Below, piece after piece: positions 1-11,952 of a stretch of 64,000 bases of DNA; position 1 is the first letter of the stretch; each line of letters begins with the position of its first letter. The DNA lies in NCBI GenBank assembly GCA_033060915.1, contig CM065379.1, positions 28,943,318 through 29,007,317 on the forward strand. Direction: 5' to 3'. The notes under the pieces were generated by a model. It was not told where the DNA came from, made no database searches, and was given only the letters and a program-made list of their open reading frames with translations. The DNA comes from Euryodendron excelsum (Eukaryota; Streptophyta; Magnoliopsida; Ericales; Pentaphylacaceae). The position numbers and the translations under genes were made by a program.

Positions 1-1011
1 TCTGTCTTGACTATGGGGAATGGTATAGTTCCAACTCCTTGCACTAGTACATTTTGTGTGTATTAAACAGGACTGTGTTGAGGTAATTGTTTTTATACTG
101 ACTATATAAAACAATTAATACCTCATGATTATTATGAGTGCTTATACTCTTAATTCTATCATAATAAATAGACACGTGCATGTAGTATTTATTGTTTTGA
201 TTCACAGAAGAGTGAGATTCTTTGTGGGTCAATAAACTCAGTGAGTTGGACGATAACATTACGTGTATGGTGAATATTTATTATTGATGGAATCCACGTC
301 CCCTTATAGGGATTGATGATACCCCCTTGAGGAAGCTTATAAGTTTTGATTATGTCAAACCCTACAGGTGGATTATAAATCCGATATATCAAATAAGTTA
401 AGTGGAAGGTCTCAAGGAATTAAATAAGTCTATTAAATTTAATTGTCAGTAATTTAATTTAATAGACGGGTATCTGTAATCTTAAAGTGGGGAGATAAAT
501 AGACATTTAATAATATAGAGCTCGAAATATAATTTCTAGTATAACAAGGAGTGCAATTATAATTCGGTAGTGGTATAAATTATAATTTACGTAAATAAGG
601 ATTAATCCTGGTTGGATTAGGAGTCCTTATTTGCTTAGGAAGCCCTAGTTATACTAATCCTATGGTTCATGTTGTAGCCTCTACATATACGCACTTTAAG
701 AGCTGTTAGGGTTACACACTCTACACATAATTGAGAGATACACGATTTTGTGAGGAAGAGAAACCCTAGCAGCGGCGAGCCCACTCTCTGTAAAGCAAGG
801 CGTGTACAAGGAATACAGCAGAAGTCCGGAGGTTGAGTTCGAGCAGCTGCTTCGTGCTTAGTGCTGATTATTGTTATTCGGGATCAAACCAGAGAGATCT
901 CAAAGGTACGATTCTAATCACGTAGATTAGGCTATACTAATCAGATTGAAATTTTTAGTAGTATGCGTATACACTATAGCCAGGTCGTGGGAAATTCTGC
1001 AGTCCCCAACA
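1..1011 (+). mobile_element. Copia-type LTR, right-hand part
   Basis: This AT-rich stretch reads as the 3' part of a plus-strand LTR. It ends in ccccaaca at 1011, the usual mirror of a TGTTGG start, and is followed by acaaa (1012-1016), a possible TSD. Around 680-900 it has a TATA-like ctacatata, a run resembling a retroelement leader (gagagatacacg, gaaaccctagcagcggcgag), and no long ORF. To its right, the sequence from 1012 reads as the interior of a different, minus-strand LTR, so this copy appears to have inserted into that one. The left end, and any internal region, lie outside the window or cannot be recognised. The copia assignment is an inference from the terminal bases and general composition only. 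Confidence 0.4.
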
Positions 1012-2750
1012 ACAAAACCATAATATAAACAAATTTAAAAAAAGACTCTCATCCAATGTACAACATATATAAGTTCTATGGCTCAAACAACAAGAGATCT
1101 CCATAGCTCATCAAATCAACATCAGCAACAGTGGACTGGACCTTATCTCCTTATACCTATAAAACAATCTGTGTGAGTGTGAGCTATTGTCAACATGTTC
1201 ACTAAAATTATCAAACTCATAAAAAGCGAATGATAGATAAACACTGAATCAATCACCAATAGACAAATCACCACACAATGATAAATAATTATCCACTCAT
1301 CACCATCATTAATGGTAAATGCCTCATATGATGCAATGTTTAGTGTCATCACAAATGTGTGCACCTCTTTATAACAATACCGAGATTGATAAGGTAAGTT
1401 ATTTAAGAATGTCCCACATCGACCCTCTTTAGGTTAGTCCCACATCGACTTAACCTTCTCCATGCAATGCATTATATGCACACAATGCATGTTATATGCG
1501 ATGTCAGCTCATAATCTAACAATCAATGCTAACATAGATAATAACACATGCAATTCAGTAAGAGTAAGAATATCTTAGACCCCCGCCTTATACTACTTTT
1601 GCAAATAAGGTTGAATCAGTCCTAGGTTAAACTGGAGTGTCTTGAGTCACCTCTGAACCTATCATACATCACCACGTCAAACTTATGAAATACATGCAAT
1701 CATTTATAACCAATGCATAGTCATGATTTATAATGCTCAAACAAAAGAAATGATGTATTAATGACACAATACACGAAGATAAAATACAAAACAAGAAGCA
1801 AACCAGCCAAACCAAGGGACCCGTGCCATGGCCCCCTCAAGGCGCGCTTGCCTAGTGCCTGGGTTGTGCCAGTGGACTCTCCTGACGAGCCTTGCCAAAT
1901 GGATTGTGCCACTAGGTGCTCCCCTAGGGCCCCTCTCCAGCCCACTATGCCACTAGGCGCCCTTAACCCTGCCATGGCGCCCCTACTTTTTCCTAGGTTC
2001 GAAAATGATGTTTTTAAAACATGGTTTTAGGTCTTCCTTACAACCCTAACCCAATTCTAAGTCCTCTAAAACCTATAATAAGACTTCAAAGCATCAACAC
2101 ATGCAAAACATGAAGAATCCTAAGTTTTTAACTTGAATATCAAGTTTCTTGGATTTAATTCCTACATGCAACAATCAATAGAAATGCAATAAAATAAGCA
2201 TGGTCTTAAGATTCATCACCTTTAGCAATGAAAACACAACATTTTTCTTCAATCCCTTCTTCATTCTATTCTTTTCTCTCCTTTTCTCTCACTTTCTCTC
2301 TTGTTAAACACAAGTTACTACACAAGCACCTCTTTCCTCTCTCTTCCCTTGACTTGAAGGCATAATAGATACAAGTTGTATCTAATCAGACAAATGTCTC
2401 ACACACACATGCTAGCAATGAAGCACACACCCTTTATGCACACACTTTGAGGGCTTCCACACACAAGCACACCAAGCACCTCCTTGCTTCACCACACACC
2501 ACTAGTCTACATGATTAACTTAATTAAACACACTTATAATTATTAATCATCATTAACATTAAGCTAAGCATGAAAATTAATTGATCTAATTAATCAAGAA
2601 TTAAGCTAATTAATCAAGCTAAAAAATACTTTAATCCTCCAATAACAAACTCCCATTAAAACATGCTAATCAAACTCCTTTATTAGAGAAAATCATGCAC
2701 TATAAGTATGCTATTAAGCTAAATGTGATGCTAAGCAAAGTAGGGTCTCA
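1012..2750 (-). mobile_element. Tekay-like gypsy LTR, minus, interrupted
   Basis: Read on the minus strand, this region starts TGAGACCC at 2750, exactly where the copia RNase H reading breaks off. It shares a layout and a 17-base match (AGCTCACACTCACACAG, + strand 1170-1187) with the solo LTR at 9624-11952, plus a purine-rich stretch and GTGTGTG-rich segments in the same order. About 160 bases follow that match here, against about 450 in T1, so the end of the LTR is missing. That fits interruption by the copia LTR ending at 1011. Two copies of gtcccacatcga lie at 1410-1455, a motif common in plant LTRs. The shared ancestry with T1 is inferred from partial similarity. No coding region is seen. 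Confidence 0.45.
1805..1990. other. GC-rich patch inside the AT-rich LTR
   Basis: A sharply bounded GC-rich block within otherwise AT-rich sequence. It carries several spaced variants of a short motif (ccactaggtgc, ccactaggcgc, gccagtgg, ccatggc). Small ORFs cross it on both strands (1721-1975 minus, 1761-2030 plus), but they show no recognisable domain and overlap each other, so I do not call them genes. The ccactag...ggcgcc flavour resembles the block upstream of the TATA box in the Ogre-like LTRs of this window. The equivalent part of T1 lacks the patch. Confidence 0.4.
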
Positions 2751-2757
2751 AACTATG

Positions 2758-3250
2758 ATTGTCATAATAAAAAACAGTAGTACCAGAATGAGAGGCACCC
2801 ATGTCCTGAAATAACCATCAAAGCTAGAGTAGTTCCTGAGTGGTGTTAGCTAGTGCACCATATTCGGCCTTAGTGCTAGAGCGAGTGGTAAGGGTTTACT
2901 TCTTACTACACCAAGAAATGAGAGAATCACCAAGAAAGAAGTAGAACCTAGTGCTAGAACAATGATTAATAGGGTCACCAGCCTAATCAACATCATAATA
3001 GGCATGCAGCTGTAGAGAAGAGTGACGAGAGTAATGTAGAACATAGAAAAGGGTACCCTTGATATAACGAAGAATACAAAGAATTGCAACATAGTAAGTG
3101 GAGCGAGGTAAGGACAAGAACTGATTGAGAAGATAAACAGCAAGGGCAATGTCAAAGTGAGTAATAGTGAGGCAGATAAGACTGCTAACGAGCTGTCGAT
3201 AGAGAGTAGCATTAGACAAAGGCCCACCATCTAGAGGAGTAAGATGCACA
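2758..3250 (-). pseudogene. Copia RNase H and RT-RNase H connector remnant
   Basis: Minus-strand translation of 3250-2983 gives the connection region: HLTPLDGG, then LYRQLVSSLI, LNQFLSLPRSTYY and LRYIKGTLF, all typical of copia polyproteins downstream of RT. The frame continues, with stops, into the RNase H stretch with DSLISWCSKK, TRSSTKAEYGALA and a final YYD. The equivalent family segment normally has DADWAG, and here it is D, a stop, then AGDP. The reading ends abruptly at about 2757, where the Tekay-like LTR starts, so the C-terminal part is missing. At least three in-frame stops are visible. It would have degraded the RNA strand during reverse transcription. Confidence 0.9.
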
Positions 3251-3259
3251 TTAGCTTCC

Positions 3260-4064
3260 AGAGGTGTGGAAGCAGTCTTACTATCAGTGAGGCCAACGTG
3301 AGTAAGAAGATTTGAGGCACACTTGGCCCAATATAGAGAATAACCAGTAGAGGTAGAAGAGATCTCAATACCAATAAAGTAACTGAGGGGACTAAGATCT
3401 TTTATCTCAAATTGTTTGCTAAGAAAGTCTTTGAGCTAAAAAATGTCATGGATATCATCACCAATGAGGGGCATACCATCCACATAAAGAAGGTGGAGAA
3501 CAGTGTCGTGTGTGATTTGCGAACAGAGAGAGTAAAATCATAATCACTAGAAGAGAAGCCTATCTCACTGATGGTGGAATTAAATTTGGCATACTAGGCA
3601 TGAGGAGCTTGCTTGAGACTATAGAAAGCATGGCGAAGCTTGCAGACCTGATGTGTAGAATGAGAAGACCTAGGAAGAGGCTGCATATAGACTTCCTTAG
3701 AAAGATCACCATTGAGGCAAGCATTTTTGACATCTATCTGATACAAGGACCATTGGCGAACAACAACAATCGAAATAAGTTTCTGGACAGAGGTGAGACA
3801 GGCCACAGGAGGAAAAGTCTCCTCATAGTCAATGTCATACTCTTGAGTGAATCCTTTAGCAACTAGATGGGTTTTGTAACATTCCACAGAACCATCAGAA
3901 AGAGTCTTGATCTTGTAGACCCAATGACACCCAATCATAGATTTATAAGGAAGAAGATCAACTAAGTCCCAAGTGTGAGTCTTGTTAAAAGCCCGTAATA
4001 CATCATCCATAGCTTGCTGCCAAAGAGGGTTAGAACTAGCCTCGTGATAAGAGCGAGGGGCATG
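3260..4064 (-). pseudogene. Copia reverse transcriptase remnant
   Basis: The longest open piece (4010-3594 minus, 138 aa) is unmistakable RT_2. In order it shows HTWDLVDL, GCHWVYKIK, DGSVECYKTHLVAKGFTQEYDIDYEETF, a QIDVKNACLNGDL active-site segment and YSLKQAPHA at the end. (The long run is given here as family landmarks, not as a complete protein.) Downstream, after a stop, the catalytic box that should read YVDD reads YVDG, followed by IGDDIHDIF, a stop and LKDFLSKQFEIKDL. The second catalytic aspartate is therefore lost as well as the reading frame. DVKNAF is also altered to DVKNAC. Translation of an active enzyme is not possible. Confidence 0.93.
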
Positions 4065-5266
4065 CTAAGTGAAAATAGTGGAGAAACAATAATAATCACG
4101 AAAGTGAGTAGGAATCTTGCTTAGCCAAGTAGAACGCCGAATAGTGGGCTCATCAGAAGAAGAGGGCAGAGAAGGATCAGACAAGGGAGAGCCAGCAGGA
4201 GGACCAGGATCAATAGACAGGGACTCCTCTGCATAGATTGTAACAAGAGGCACAACAGGTGTGATAGCAGTAGCTACATTAGCATCCTCAAGAAAGAGCT
4301 CAATAATAGGATCAGTGAAGTATGGAGGGTCAGAAGGAGAGGATAAATGGAATGAAGATAAGGAGTAGAACATCTTATGTTCCCAGAAGACAACATGGGG
4401 AGAAACATGAAGACGTTTGGACAATGGATCCCAATAACGATAACCTTTGTACTCAATCCCGTAGCCTAAGAAGCAGCAAAAGCAAGCTTGATACTCCAAT
4501 TTGGTACGCTCACGAGGTTAAAGTAAGACAAAATAGGCACACCCAAAAACACAAAAGGAGTGACAATTATGTTCAGTACCATACAGATGCTCATAGGGAG
4601 TGAGGTTACCAAGAGGAGCAGAAGGTACACGGTTAATAGTGTAAATAGTAGTAAGTGCATCTTCACCCCAACACCGTTCATGACAGGATGCAAAGATAAG
4701 AAGAGCATGAGTAGTATTAAGAAGATAATGATATTTTTGTTCAGCACAACTATTTTGTTATGAAGTACTAGGATAAGAGCGATGAGGAACAGTCCCATGC
4801 TTATGAAGAAAGGCAAGAAAAGACCTATCATAATAGTCCCCAACATTGTCAGCCCAAAAGACCTTAATATTACAGGAAAATTAGGTTTTGACCATGTGAG
4901 CAAAATCATATTAGGTTTATTGATGTTAAGATCTATTTTGCAAGAGATAAAGCCAAATATATCTAGCAAAATCATCAACAAATATAACAAAGAATTGGGA
5001 GCCTCCCATAGTAGAAGTGGGAGAGTGTCCCCAAATATCAGAGTGAATTAAGTCGAAAGGACCTAAGGAGAAAGAAGCACTTTTATTAAAGGATAAAGCC
5101 AGTTGGTTGGCAAATTAACTAGACTGACAATCAAGGTGTTTATTAGGGATAGATCCTAACACACCTTTAGACAAAAGAAAACATAAAATGACCTAAGGAA
5201 ACATGACCTAAATGTGAGTGCCAAAGTACAAGAGAGGAGCTGTGAGCAAATGAAGTAACAACAAAA
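4065..5266 (-). pseudogene. Copia pre-integrase motif and integrase remnant
   Basis: From the right end the minus strand reads LWHSHLGHVSLGHF (GAG-pre-integrase), then HLDCQSS where a C would be normal, then LIHSDIWGHSP and GGSQFFVIFVDDFAR, the N-terminal half of the integrase core. The centre is spread over frames with stops, but ADNVG, a tract with HRS, CAEQK and NRVPSAPLGNLTPYE can be picked out. The C-terminal part (4499-4065) is open and contains YKGYRYWDPLSKRLHVSPHVVFWE, the conserved copia segment after the core, then a Ser/Pro-rich linker towards RT. A long hydrophobic ORF at 4990-4466 is an out-of-frame shadow of this region. Confidence 0.92.
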
Positions 5267-8200
5267 TGTTGCGCCCTGTTTTTTCACACTATCGAGATGA
5301 TATGTGGGAAACACATGGTACTCTTTCATTAGAACTCATCCTCCTAGAAGGACGAGTGCGACCAAGTTTGAATTAGAAATTGACTTGAATAAGAGCTCTT
5401 GAAAAAGGTCTAGAGTCGTCACTTAACTTTGTTAAGCTAAGTTAGGTCACTTAAAATTAAGTGCAATATGAAGATTAAACTTATGATTTTTTGAAAGGTT
5501 TTGGAAAACTTTCTCAATAGAGGATTTGGTGGAGAAAATAGGTTATTTGGCAACCTTTGGAAAGATTTAAGCCCTTTTTAAAAATAATTATGTTTTGGTA
5601 TTTCGAAAATAGCAATTCTAGGTTTAGAGGTTAGTTACGTATAGGGAAGATGCACTAGGCTATCACCCTATCCCGTTCTTGCGGTACTTACATGTTTTTT
5701 CACCCTAGGTTCACTCATTTAGAATTTTTAATTATCCAATGTCCAATTATATCCACTTTAAAAATAATTTTGAAAAGAAGTTTGAGCCATCACTTTGAGG
5801 ATGATATGATGCATGATATGCAAGTGTATGAAAAGAATTAGAAAAGAGATTCTATAAAAAGGGAATTGAAATTTTGAAAAAGGTTGTGACTACATCCATG
5901 AAGGTTGCCTACGTATCATTTTGTTGGGAATTAGGTCAGTCGTAATTTGGACTCGGATTCCGATTGAAAATATACACTTTGGGGTCTTGTTTGACTTAAA
6001 AAGACACTTTGAGGCCTTTGAAAATTTTGACTTGAAAAAGTTATTGTTTGAACTTTGATTTGAAGATTGGGAATTGAACTTTGGCTTGAAGTTGACTTTG
6101 CAATAAAACTTAAATTTGAAATTGGAATTTGAAATATAACTTGGACTTGCTTTGGAAAGTTTGAATTGGACTTTGAAATTATCTTGACTTGAATTGGGGT
6201 TTTAAAACCATCTTGATGGAAACATAAGATTTAGAAAAAGGTTAAGGTTTCTTAAATTAGGGTTAGGGGTGAACTAGGGTTTTAGCCTTTTAGGTTCTAG
6301 ATAACCTAGGGTTTAAACATGCACTTGAAAGAGAACGATTTGATTAAGACTTGAAAAGTTTGATTTTTAGAAAGCTTGATTTTAGGAAAGTTTTGAATTA
6401 GGAAAGTTCTATTTTAGGAAAGTTTTCATTTTAGAAAAGACTTGATTTTGGAAAGGCTTGATTTAGGAAAGTTTTGACTTTAGAAAGACTTGATTTTGGA
6501 AGGATTTGATTTAAGAAACATTAAATTTGAAATATTGAGTTTGAGAAGTTTTGATCAAGGTTTCAGGTAACAAGGGATTTGAGCAATCCTAGGACCTAGG
6601 GTTCATACAACGCATTTGAATTGGAAAGATTGGATTTCAATTGAAAAAGAAAGTTTTGTTTTCAGAAAGTTTTGAAATGAGGAAATATTTGAAATTAGAA
6701 AATATTGCAATTAGGAAAGATTTAATTTGACTTGAAATTGGAAAGCTTTAGTTTTGAAAATATATCATTTTATGTGACTTTTGAATTAAGAAATCTATGA
6801 TTTGATGTAGAAAACGGTTTTGGAATTCTATGATTTGATGTAAATAGAAAATCACGATTTTATATGAGCAAATTAGGGTTTCCTAAATATGGACTCTAGG
6901 GTTTTGACTTCAAAACTCATGGAATTAAAGCTTTTGAAAAGTAAATTTTTGAGAAAAACGTTTAGGAAGTGGATTTGCAAAACGATGTTAGAAAGGTTTG
7001 AATATAAACTTTTGAAAGTCTCCTAACTATCTTACCTTCCTAAAACGATTCTAATTATGAGAAAACTATAATCATTCTAGGATTGTGATTTTCACAACAA
7101 TTAGGATTTGAAACCCTTTTATGGAATTTTGACAATCTCTTGGAATGTAACACTTTCCTAAAACAATCCTATACATGGAATGACTAGAATCATCTTAGAG
7201 TTATGGTTTTTTAAAAAACAATTTAAGTCTTAAACTCAAATTTGGATCTTGATGGTCATATTAAATATAAAATTTTTCTAAAACAACCCTAACCATGGAA
7301 TGGCTAGAATCATCGTAGGGTTGTCGTTTTGAAAACAACTTTGAAAACACTTTTTGGATGCAAGTTTTAAAGAAAACTTTTGAACATGATATTGAATGCT
7401 ATGCATGAGCATAACAACTACATTGCAATACGGACGTGTACATACAAGGATAGGCCTCACCACATAACCAAGGGGGCCGAACCCACATCATCTTAGGTGG
7501 AACTCAAAGAAAATTCCTAACACGGTGATTCTCTCTAAGGCCTTCCTAGGCATGAACTAAAAGGTCCCTGGTTTTAAGCATGCAAGAAGAGGAAGTGGAA
7601 GATGAGAATTAAAATAGAAGAAAATTCAAATGGGTTAGGAGGGAGAAGAGAGAGAGGGGGATTACATAATTTAGCTAGAAACCCTACCTTGTCTTCTCTT
7701 TGCTTTGATGGTGGACTTTGTTTGGACCTTAGGAGCTTTGAATGTGCAACACTTGATTTTTAATGGATGCTTGGAGGTAAGGTTTTGAGTGTATAGATTG
7801 TATGGAGGCTAGGGTTTGAGGGGGTTTGAGAGAATTAGGGTTTTAAGGGAATTCAAGCTCTGTTTTCAGAGCGGCAGAGTTTCTGGAGTAATTTTGCAGA
7901 CCTAAAATATGTCGAGGGTGGCTTGTATTTATAGGCCACTAAAATAGAGACTGGCGCCTGTTGCAGCGGCACCAGTAACTTTGGAAAGTTTTTAAAGTGG
8001 TAAGAAACATATATTTAATCCTTGGGACGCAAGGCAGAATATTTGGGCACCTATTCTAGTGACTACCATGTAATTTTTGGCCAGGCTTCATTAAGAGTGA
8101 CTCAAGAAATTTTGAGAATGATCTAGAAGGTCCCGAGTAACGAGACTCGGCTGGGAATGGACAAAAACCTCTAAGACAGTGTCCAGGACGTAAAGGGCTT

Positions 8201-9380
8201 AGTAACTAAAGCCGGGATAATTGAAAGGGTGACCGGCCTACCAAGAGCTAAACAATCATTTGAACTAAGAAAACACCAGGATCAGCCCAAAGTGATTCGT
8301 GAGAAGGATTGAAGGCTGGTAACATTATTAAGAATGTTCTGAGGGATTGCCCGTATGATACCTAGAACCAGTGTGGTTCCCGGAGGCGATTGGATGCCAA
8401 GAGGTAATATGGTCATTTTGATCGGATGTTCTCGAAATCAATCCAAAAGCGATTAGAAGGCACCAGAACGTGCTAGATTATCTTTAGGACAATCTTGGAA
8501 ATGTGGACTTATTACTCTGAGGTCTTAGGTACTTTCTCGAGAAGCATGCAATGGGGATCGAGGTTCAGTTTGGTCATTTTTCACCAGAATGGGCTAGCAA
8601 GCACTGGTGTTGACCTAGGTTTAGAGTGTTTCCATCACTCTGACAGTGTGTGACGAGTTGATTTTCAAAGTTATCCTATCCTCTGATAAACGTGTCATGG
8701 CCAATAGGCGTGTTCAATCCCGTGACATAGGGGGTTTGTTGGCATTTTCGATGTCAACCTGTTTGCAAATGTTTCTGTCACCCTGATGGTTGCAATGTTT
8801 GCGAGTGTTTCTATCACTTTAACGGTGTGCATTCATTTCGAAAACTACCTAATCTCGAGAAGCTGCTGGATGGCCTTCTCGCCTTAAGGCCATAAGTACT
8901 TTCTCAATTAACGTGCTGAATAGTTAACAAGTCTACGTTGGCAGGCTAGCAGGAGCTACAAGTGAACTACTCTACCATCTCAGAGACTTGGGTTCTATCC
9001 TGATTGACAGGTGTGAAGGGACTTACCATTTTGAGAGATTTTATGCTTTATTGGTAAACGTGCCATGTTTGATGGCCTTAGCGTCTGAGGGATCAACTTT
9101 CTCAAAACACATGCCAGATAGAGTTTGACTAGTCTAAACTGGAATTGAAACTAGAATTGAGGTTGAAATATGGATTTACCGTCTTTAGGAAGACGTGCCA
9201 ACTAGAATTGGACCGAGCAATGCTCCAAGGGAATTTTGATTAGTTTGCCTCTATTGGGCCTGGCGAGCACGCGAAACAGTTGATGAAGAGATAGTTTGGG
9301 CTTGGATGTGTCTTTACGGGTTTGAATATGAGTCTTGTCAGGCTGGAGATTATCGAGCGGGCAAAAATAGAGTACTTACA
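5267..9380 (-). mobile_element. Ogre-like solo LTR S1 inside copia
   Basis: On the minus strand it starts TGTAAGTACTC at 9380 and ends GGGCGCAACA at 5267, matching the TGTAAGCACCC starts of the other Ogre-like LTRs here. Flanks are caaaa (5262-5266) and cagaa (9381-9385), a TSD with one mismatch. There is no PBS, PPT, gag or pol, so it is a solo LTR of 4114 bases, the product expected from LTR-LTR recombination. Inside, in order on the minus strand, are the gene-free U3 repeats (8050-9380), a GGCGCC block (about 7945-7975), a TATA box (7926-7933), the long aaag/gaaa array (about 5900-7250) and the conserved end block with the hairpin (about 5330-5360). No gene is seen. Confidence 0.85.
7926..7933 (-). 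promoter_or_regulatory. TATA box of S1
   Basis: TATAAATA on the minus strand. It lies just downstream (minus sense) of the ggcgcc-type block and at the same place relative to flanking motifs as in all the other Ogre-like LTRs of the window. Confidence 0.6.
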
Positions 9381-9623
9381 CAGAAGTGGCAGTAGCAGTC
9401 TGAGTAAGAAGGTGAATGTGAATGAGCTGAAACAGTCGATCATGTTCAAGGCCTATCTCAAGACTTTGTCCCGTCCACGGATCGTGTACAACACAACCAG
9501 TAGAAGAGAAAAGAACAATAAGACTAAGATCACATAATTGGTCAACAGAGATAAGATTTAGTGTGAGTTTAGGAATATAATATGTATGAGGAAGTGCAAG
9601 AGTGGGAATGGAGACATGACCAA
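9381..9623 (-). pseudogene. Copia protease to pre-integrase linker
   Basis: Minus-strand reading 9623-9385 gives HVSIPTLALPHTYYIPKLTLNL, then ISVDQLCDLSLIVLFSS and VVHDPWTGQSLEIG. This is the standard copia stretch from the C-terminal part of the protease to the linker ahead of the pre-integrase motif. It is open throughout. It is bounded by T1 on the right and S1 on the left, and the frame runs on across both insertions once they are removed, which fixes its place in the parent element. A tract of alternating Thr/Ala follows before the S1 junction. No catalytic residues lie in this piece. Confidence 0.9.
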
Positions 9624-11952
9624 TGTGAAACCCTCATCTCATAATTTCATAATTAGTTCAATTGTATAGTAAAAATTAGTTAGATTAGTTTACTTAATTT
9701 AATTTGTATTTATTGTATGGTTAAATATTATGTGAGTGCATGTGTGTGTGGCATGTGGCAAGTGGTGAATTGATTGGTGGGTTAATTAGTGCATGTGTGT
9801 ATGCATGTAGAGTGTCTTGTAATTAGATATACATATATATATATATATATAGAGGGAGAGAGTGGGTAGCCAGCCCACTCCTCTTTTTGGTGGAGAGAAG
9901 AGAGATAGGACAAGGGGGGAGACAAGGGGACAAGGAAACAAAAGAAAGAAAGAAAAAGAAAGAAAAAGAAAGAGAAAATGGAGGTGATGTGTCTAACATG
10001 ATGGGAGAGAGAAGAAGAAAAAAAAAGTAGAGAATAGAGGGAGGGAAGAGTGTTGGTTGCGATATAGAGAGAGATAGAGGAGAGATAGAGAGAAGAGAGG
10101 AGAAGAGAAAGAAAGATGAGGAACCTTGGGTGGGTTTGTTGCATCTTGATTTTAAGATCTAAGGTAAGATCTTCATGCTCTTGCTTCTATTTCATATTCA
10201 TGGTAAAACTTAGAATCATTCATGGTTGCCATAACAGCCTTTTCTCTAATAGGCTACTATTTAGAGACGTTTTGATCTACCTAAAAATCTTCTTGGTGGC
10301 TGAATTTTTGAACACTGTAAGTTAGGGTTATGAGGATCATTTGGGCTTTAGATTCACTTAAAAATGTTATAATTTCGAATTATAGTGAATTTTTGAATTG
10401 GGACTATTTCTGCAGATTTCAGATGCCCAGATCTATGACCCCTAGTTTAACTGAACATTCGACCAAGTTAAAGTGGTCCAAAAATTATGAACTTTTTACT
10501 GTATCTATTAGAAATATGGATGAGAGTATATACCAAATTTTAGATCATTTGGATGTTGTTTACCTATGTTAAGAACCTCTTAAAGAGAGACTATTTGCAG
10601 TTGGATTATCGTCTTTGCAACACTGTCCTGTTTTATAAAATACCAAAGAAATACGTAGGCTTGTTCAATAAATGTGAAATTTGGTATTGTTTAGTATAAG
10701 CTCACGAAGTTATGCCCAGATTATTAGGTTTGTGTCAGTTTTTGGCAGATTAGAGGACTTCGTGGATTTTGGTACTTTTAAGCTCTTACATTGCATTGGG
10801 ACCGTAATTGAGGTTATCATATGGCATGTCTAATACATGATTTTAGATTTATGGTTTATTTTGGGTGTCTCCAATATGTTCGATTATTTTACGAAATTAT
10901 ATATTGAGTTTCCTAAACTAACATGGTTATAGTAATAGGAGCTAACAAAGAGCAAGATCCTTCAACATCCACCAAGAAGTGATCTTTGGCGGAGTTTATG
11001 CACGGTGACAAGTGGGGTGTTGGGATAATCTTATTCATATAGAATGAATTAATTGCTTTCTATATGTATGGTGGTGGTAAATTCATATGAAGTGTTAAAG
11101 GTGTTCATACATGAGATGAAATTGGTATTTATATATATCAGAAGTTATGTGGAGATATTGATGATTATATATGTATGGTGGCATTGTATACTATCCATAT
11201 TGTATGCCTTGCAATGCACTGGAGAGAGTTAACCACGGTGGGTTAACCAAAGCTTAGTCACGGTGAACTAGCCTAAGGGTACCACAGTGGGCATTCCTTG
11301 ATAATGCGCCATCGATATATTAGGCTAACGTTATCTAAAATTATGCATACATGTAGGTGATACATTCATTGCATTGAGGCATCCATGATATGTATATTTA
11401 TATATTAATCATTTATACCTATGTGCATTGTGGTGTTTGTTATCATTCTCTATAAATTTGTTTATCTACCGTGAGCATGTTGATTTTTAGCTCACACTCA
11501 CACAGACATTTTTGACAGGTGAGCAATGGATGGAGTTTGGTTCACTATAGTCTTGATCCTTGTTGTGGTGGCATTCATGTCGATGTTAGGATGTCAAATC
11601 TTGGGGCGTGAGAGAGCTCCATTGTTTTACTTTCAGTTTCTTGGTTGTATTTTATATGAAACATTGGGTCTTGGTGTTATGCTTTGTATTAACGTGATAT
11701 AATGGTAGAGAATTTTGAAAGGATGTTGAGTATTTTTTAGTTAGAAATATATCTATGATTTATGGTTTCCTTTGATGTATCTTGGAGAGTTTATTATATT
11801 TTTTCTTATTATATTGTTTATCTATTTTATTTTGCTGCATTCTTTTATTTTTAGGTATGTGTTGAGGTATTGTTTGCAGGTATGGTGACCTGTGCGATCA
11901 CGTCTCGCTTAATGTGACATGATTAATGTCTAATTGGGTTGGGAGTGTAACA
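9624..11952 (+). mobile_element. Tekay-like solo LTR T1, TSD accaa
   Basis: The element starts TGTGAAACCC at 9624 and ends GTGTAACA at 11952. It is flanked by a perfect 5-base duplication, accaa (9619-9623 and 11953-11957). It contains (AT)9 at 9833-9850, a purine-rich tract at 9885-10115, repeats of the type aaccacggtgg near 11225-11300, and AGCTCACACTCACACAG followed by TTTTTGACAGG near 11490-11518. These are features I associate with the long LTRs of Tekay/Del chromoviruses. There is no internal region, so at 2329 bases it is a solo LTR. The small ORFs (10116-10325, 10330-10572, and 9782-10144 minus) show no domain. The lineage name is an inference and the insertion itself is well supported. 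Confidence 0.8.

Noticed and set aside
1143..1364. Small minus ORF of 73 codons
   Set aside because: It lies within the Tekay-like LTR, is hydrophobic by base composition and has no homology I recognise.
4466..4990. A 174-codon Leu-rich ORF that looks like a membrane protein
   Set aside because: It is an out-of-frame reading of the copia integrase core. The correct frame shows family motifs.
9782..10144. A Ser/Leu/Phe-rich minus ORF resembling membrane segments
   Set aside because: It is the complement of the purine-rich tract in the T1 LTR, so it is low-complexity sequence only.
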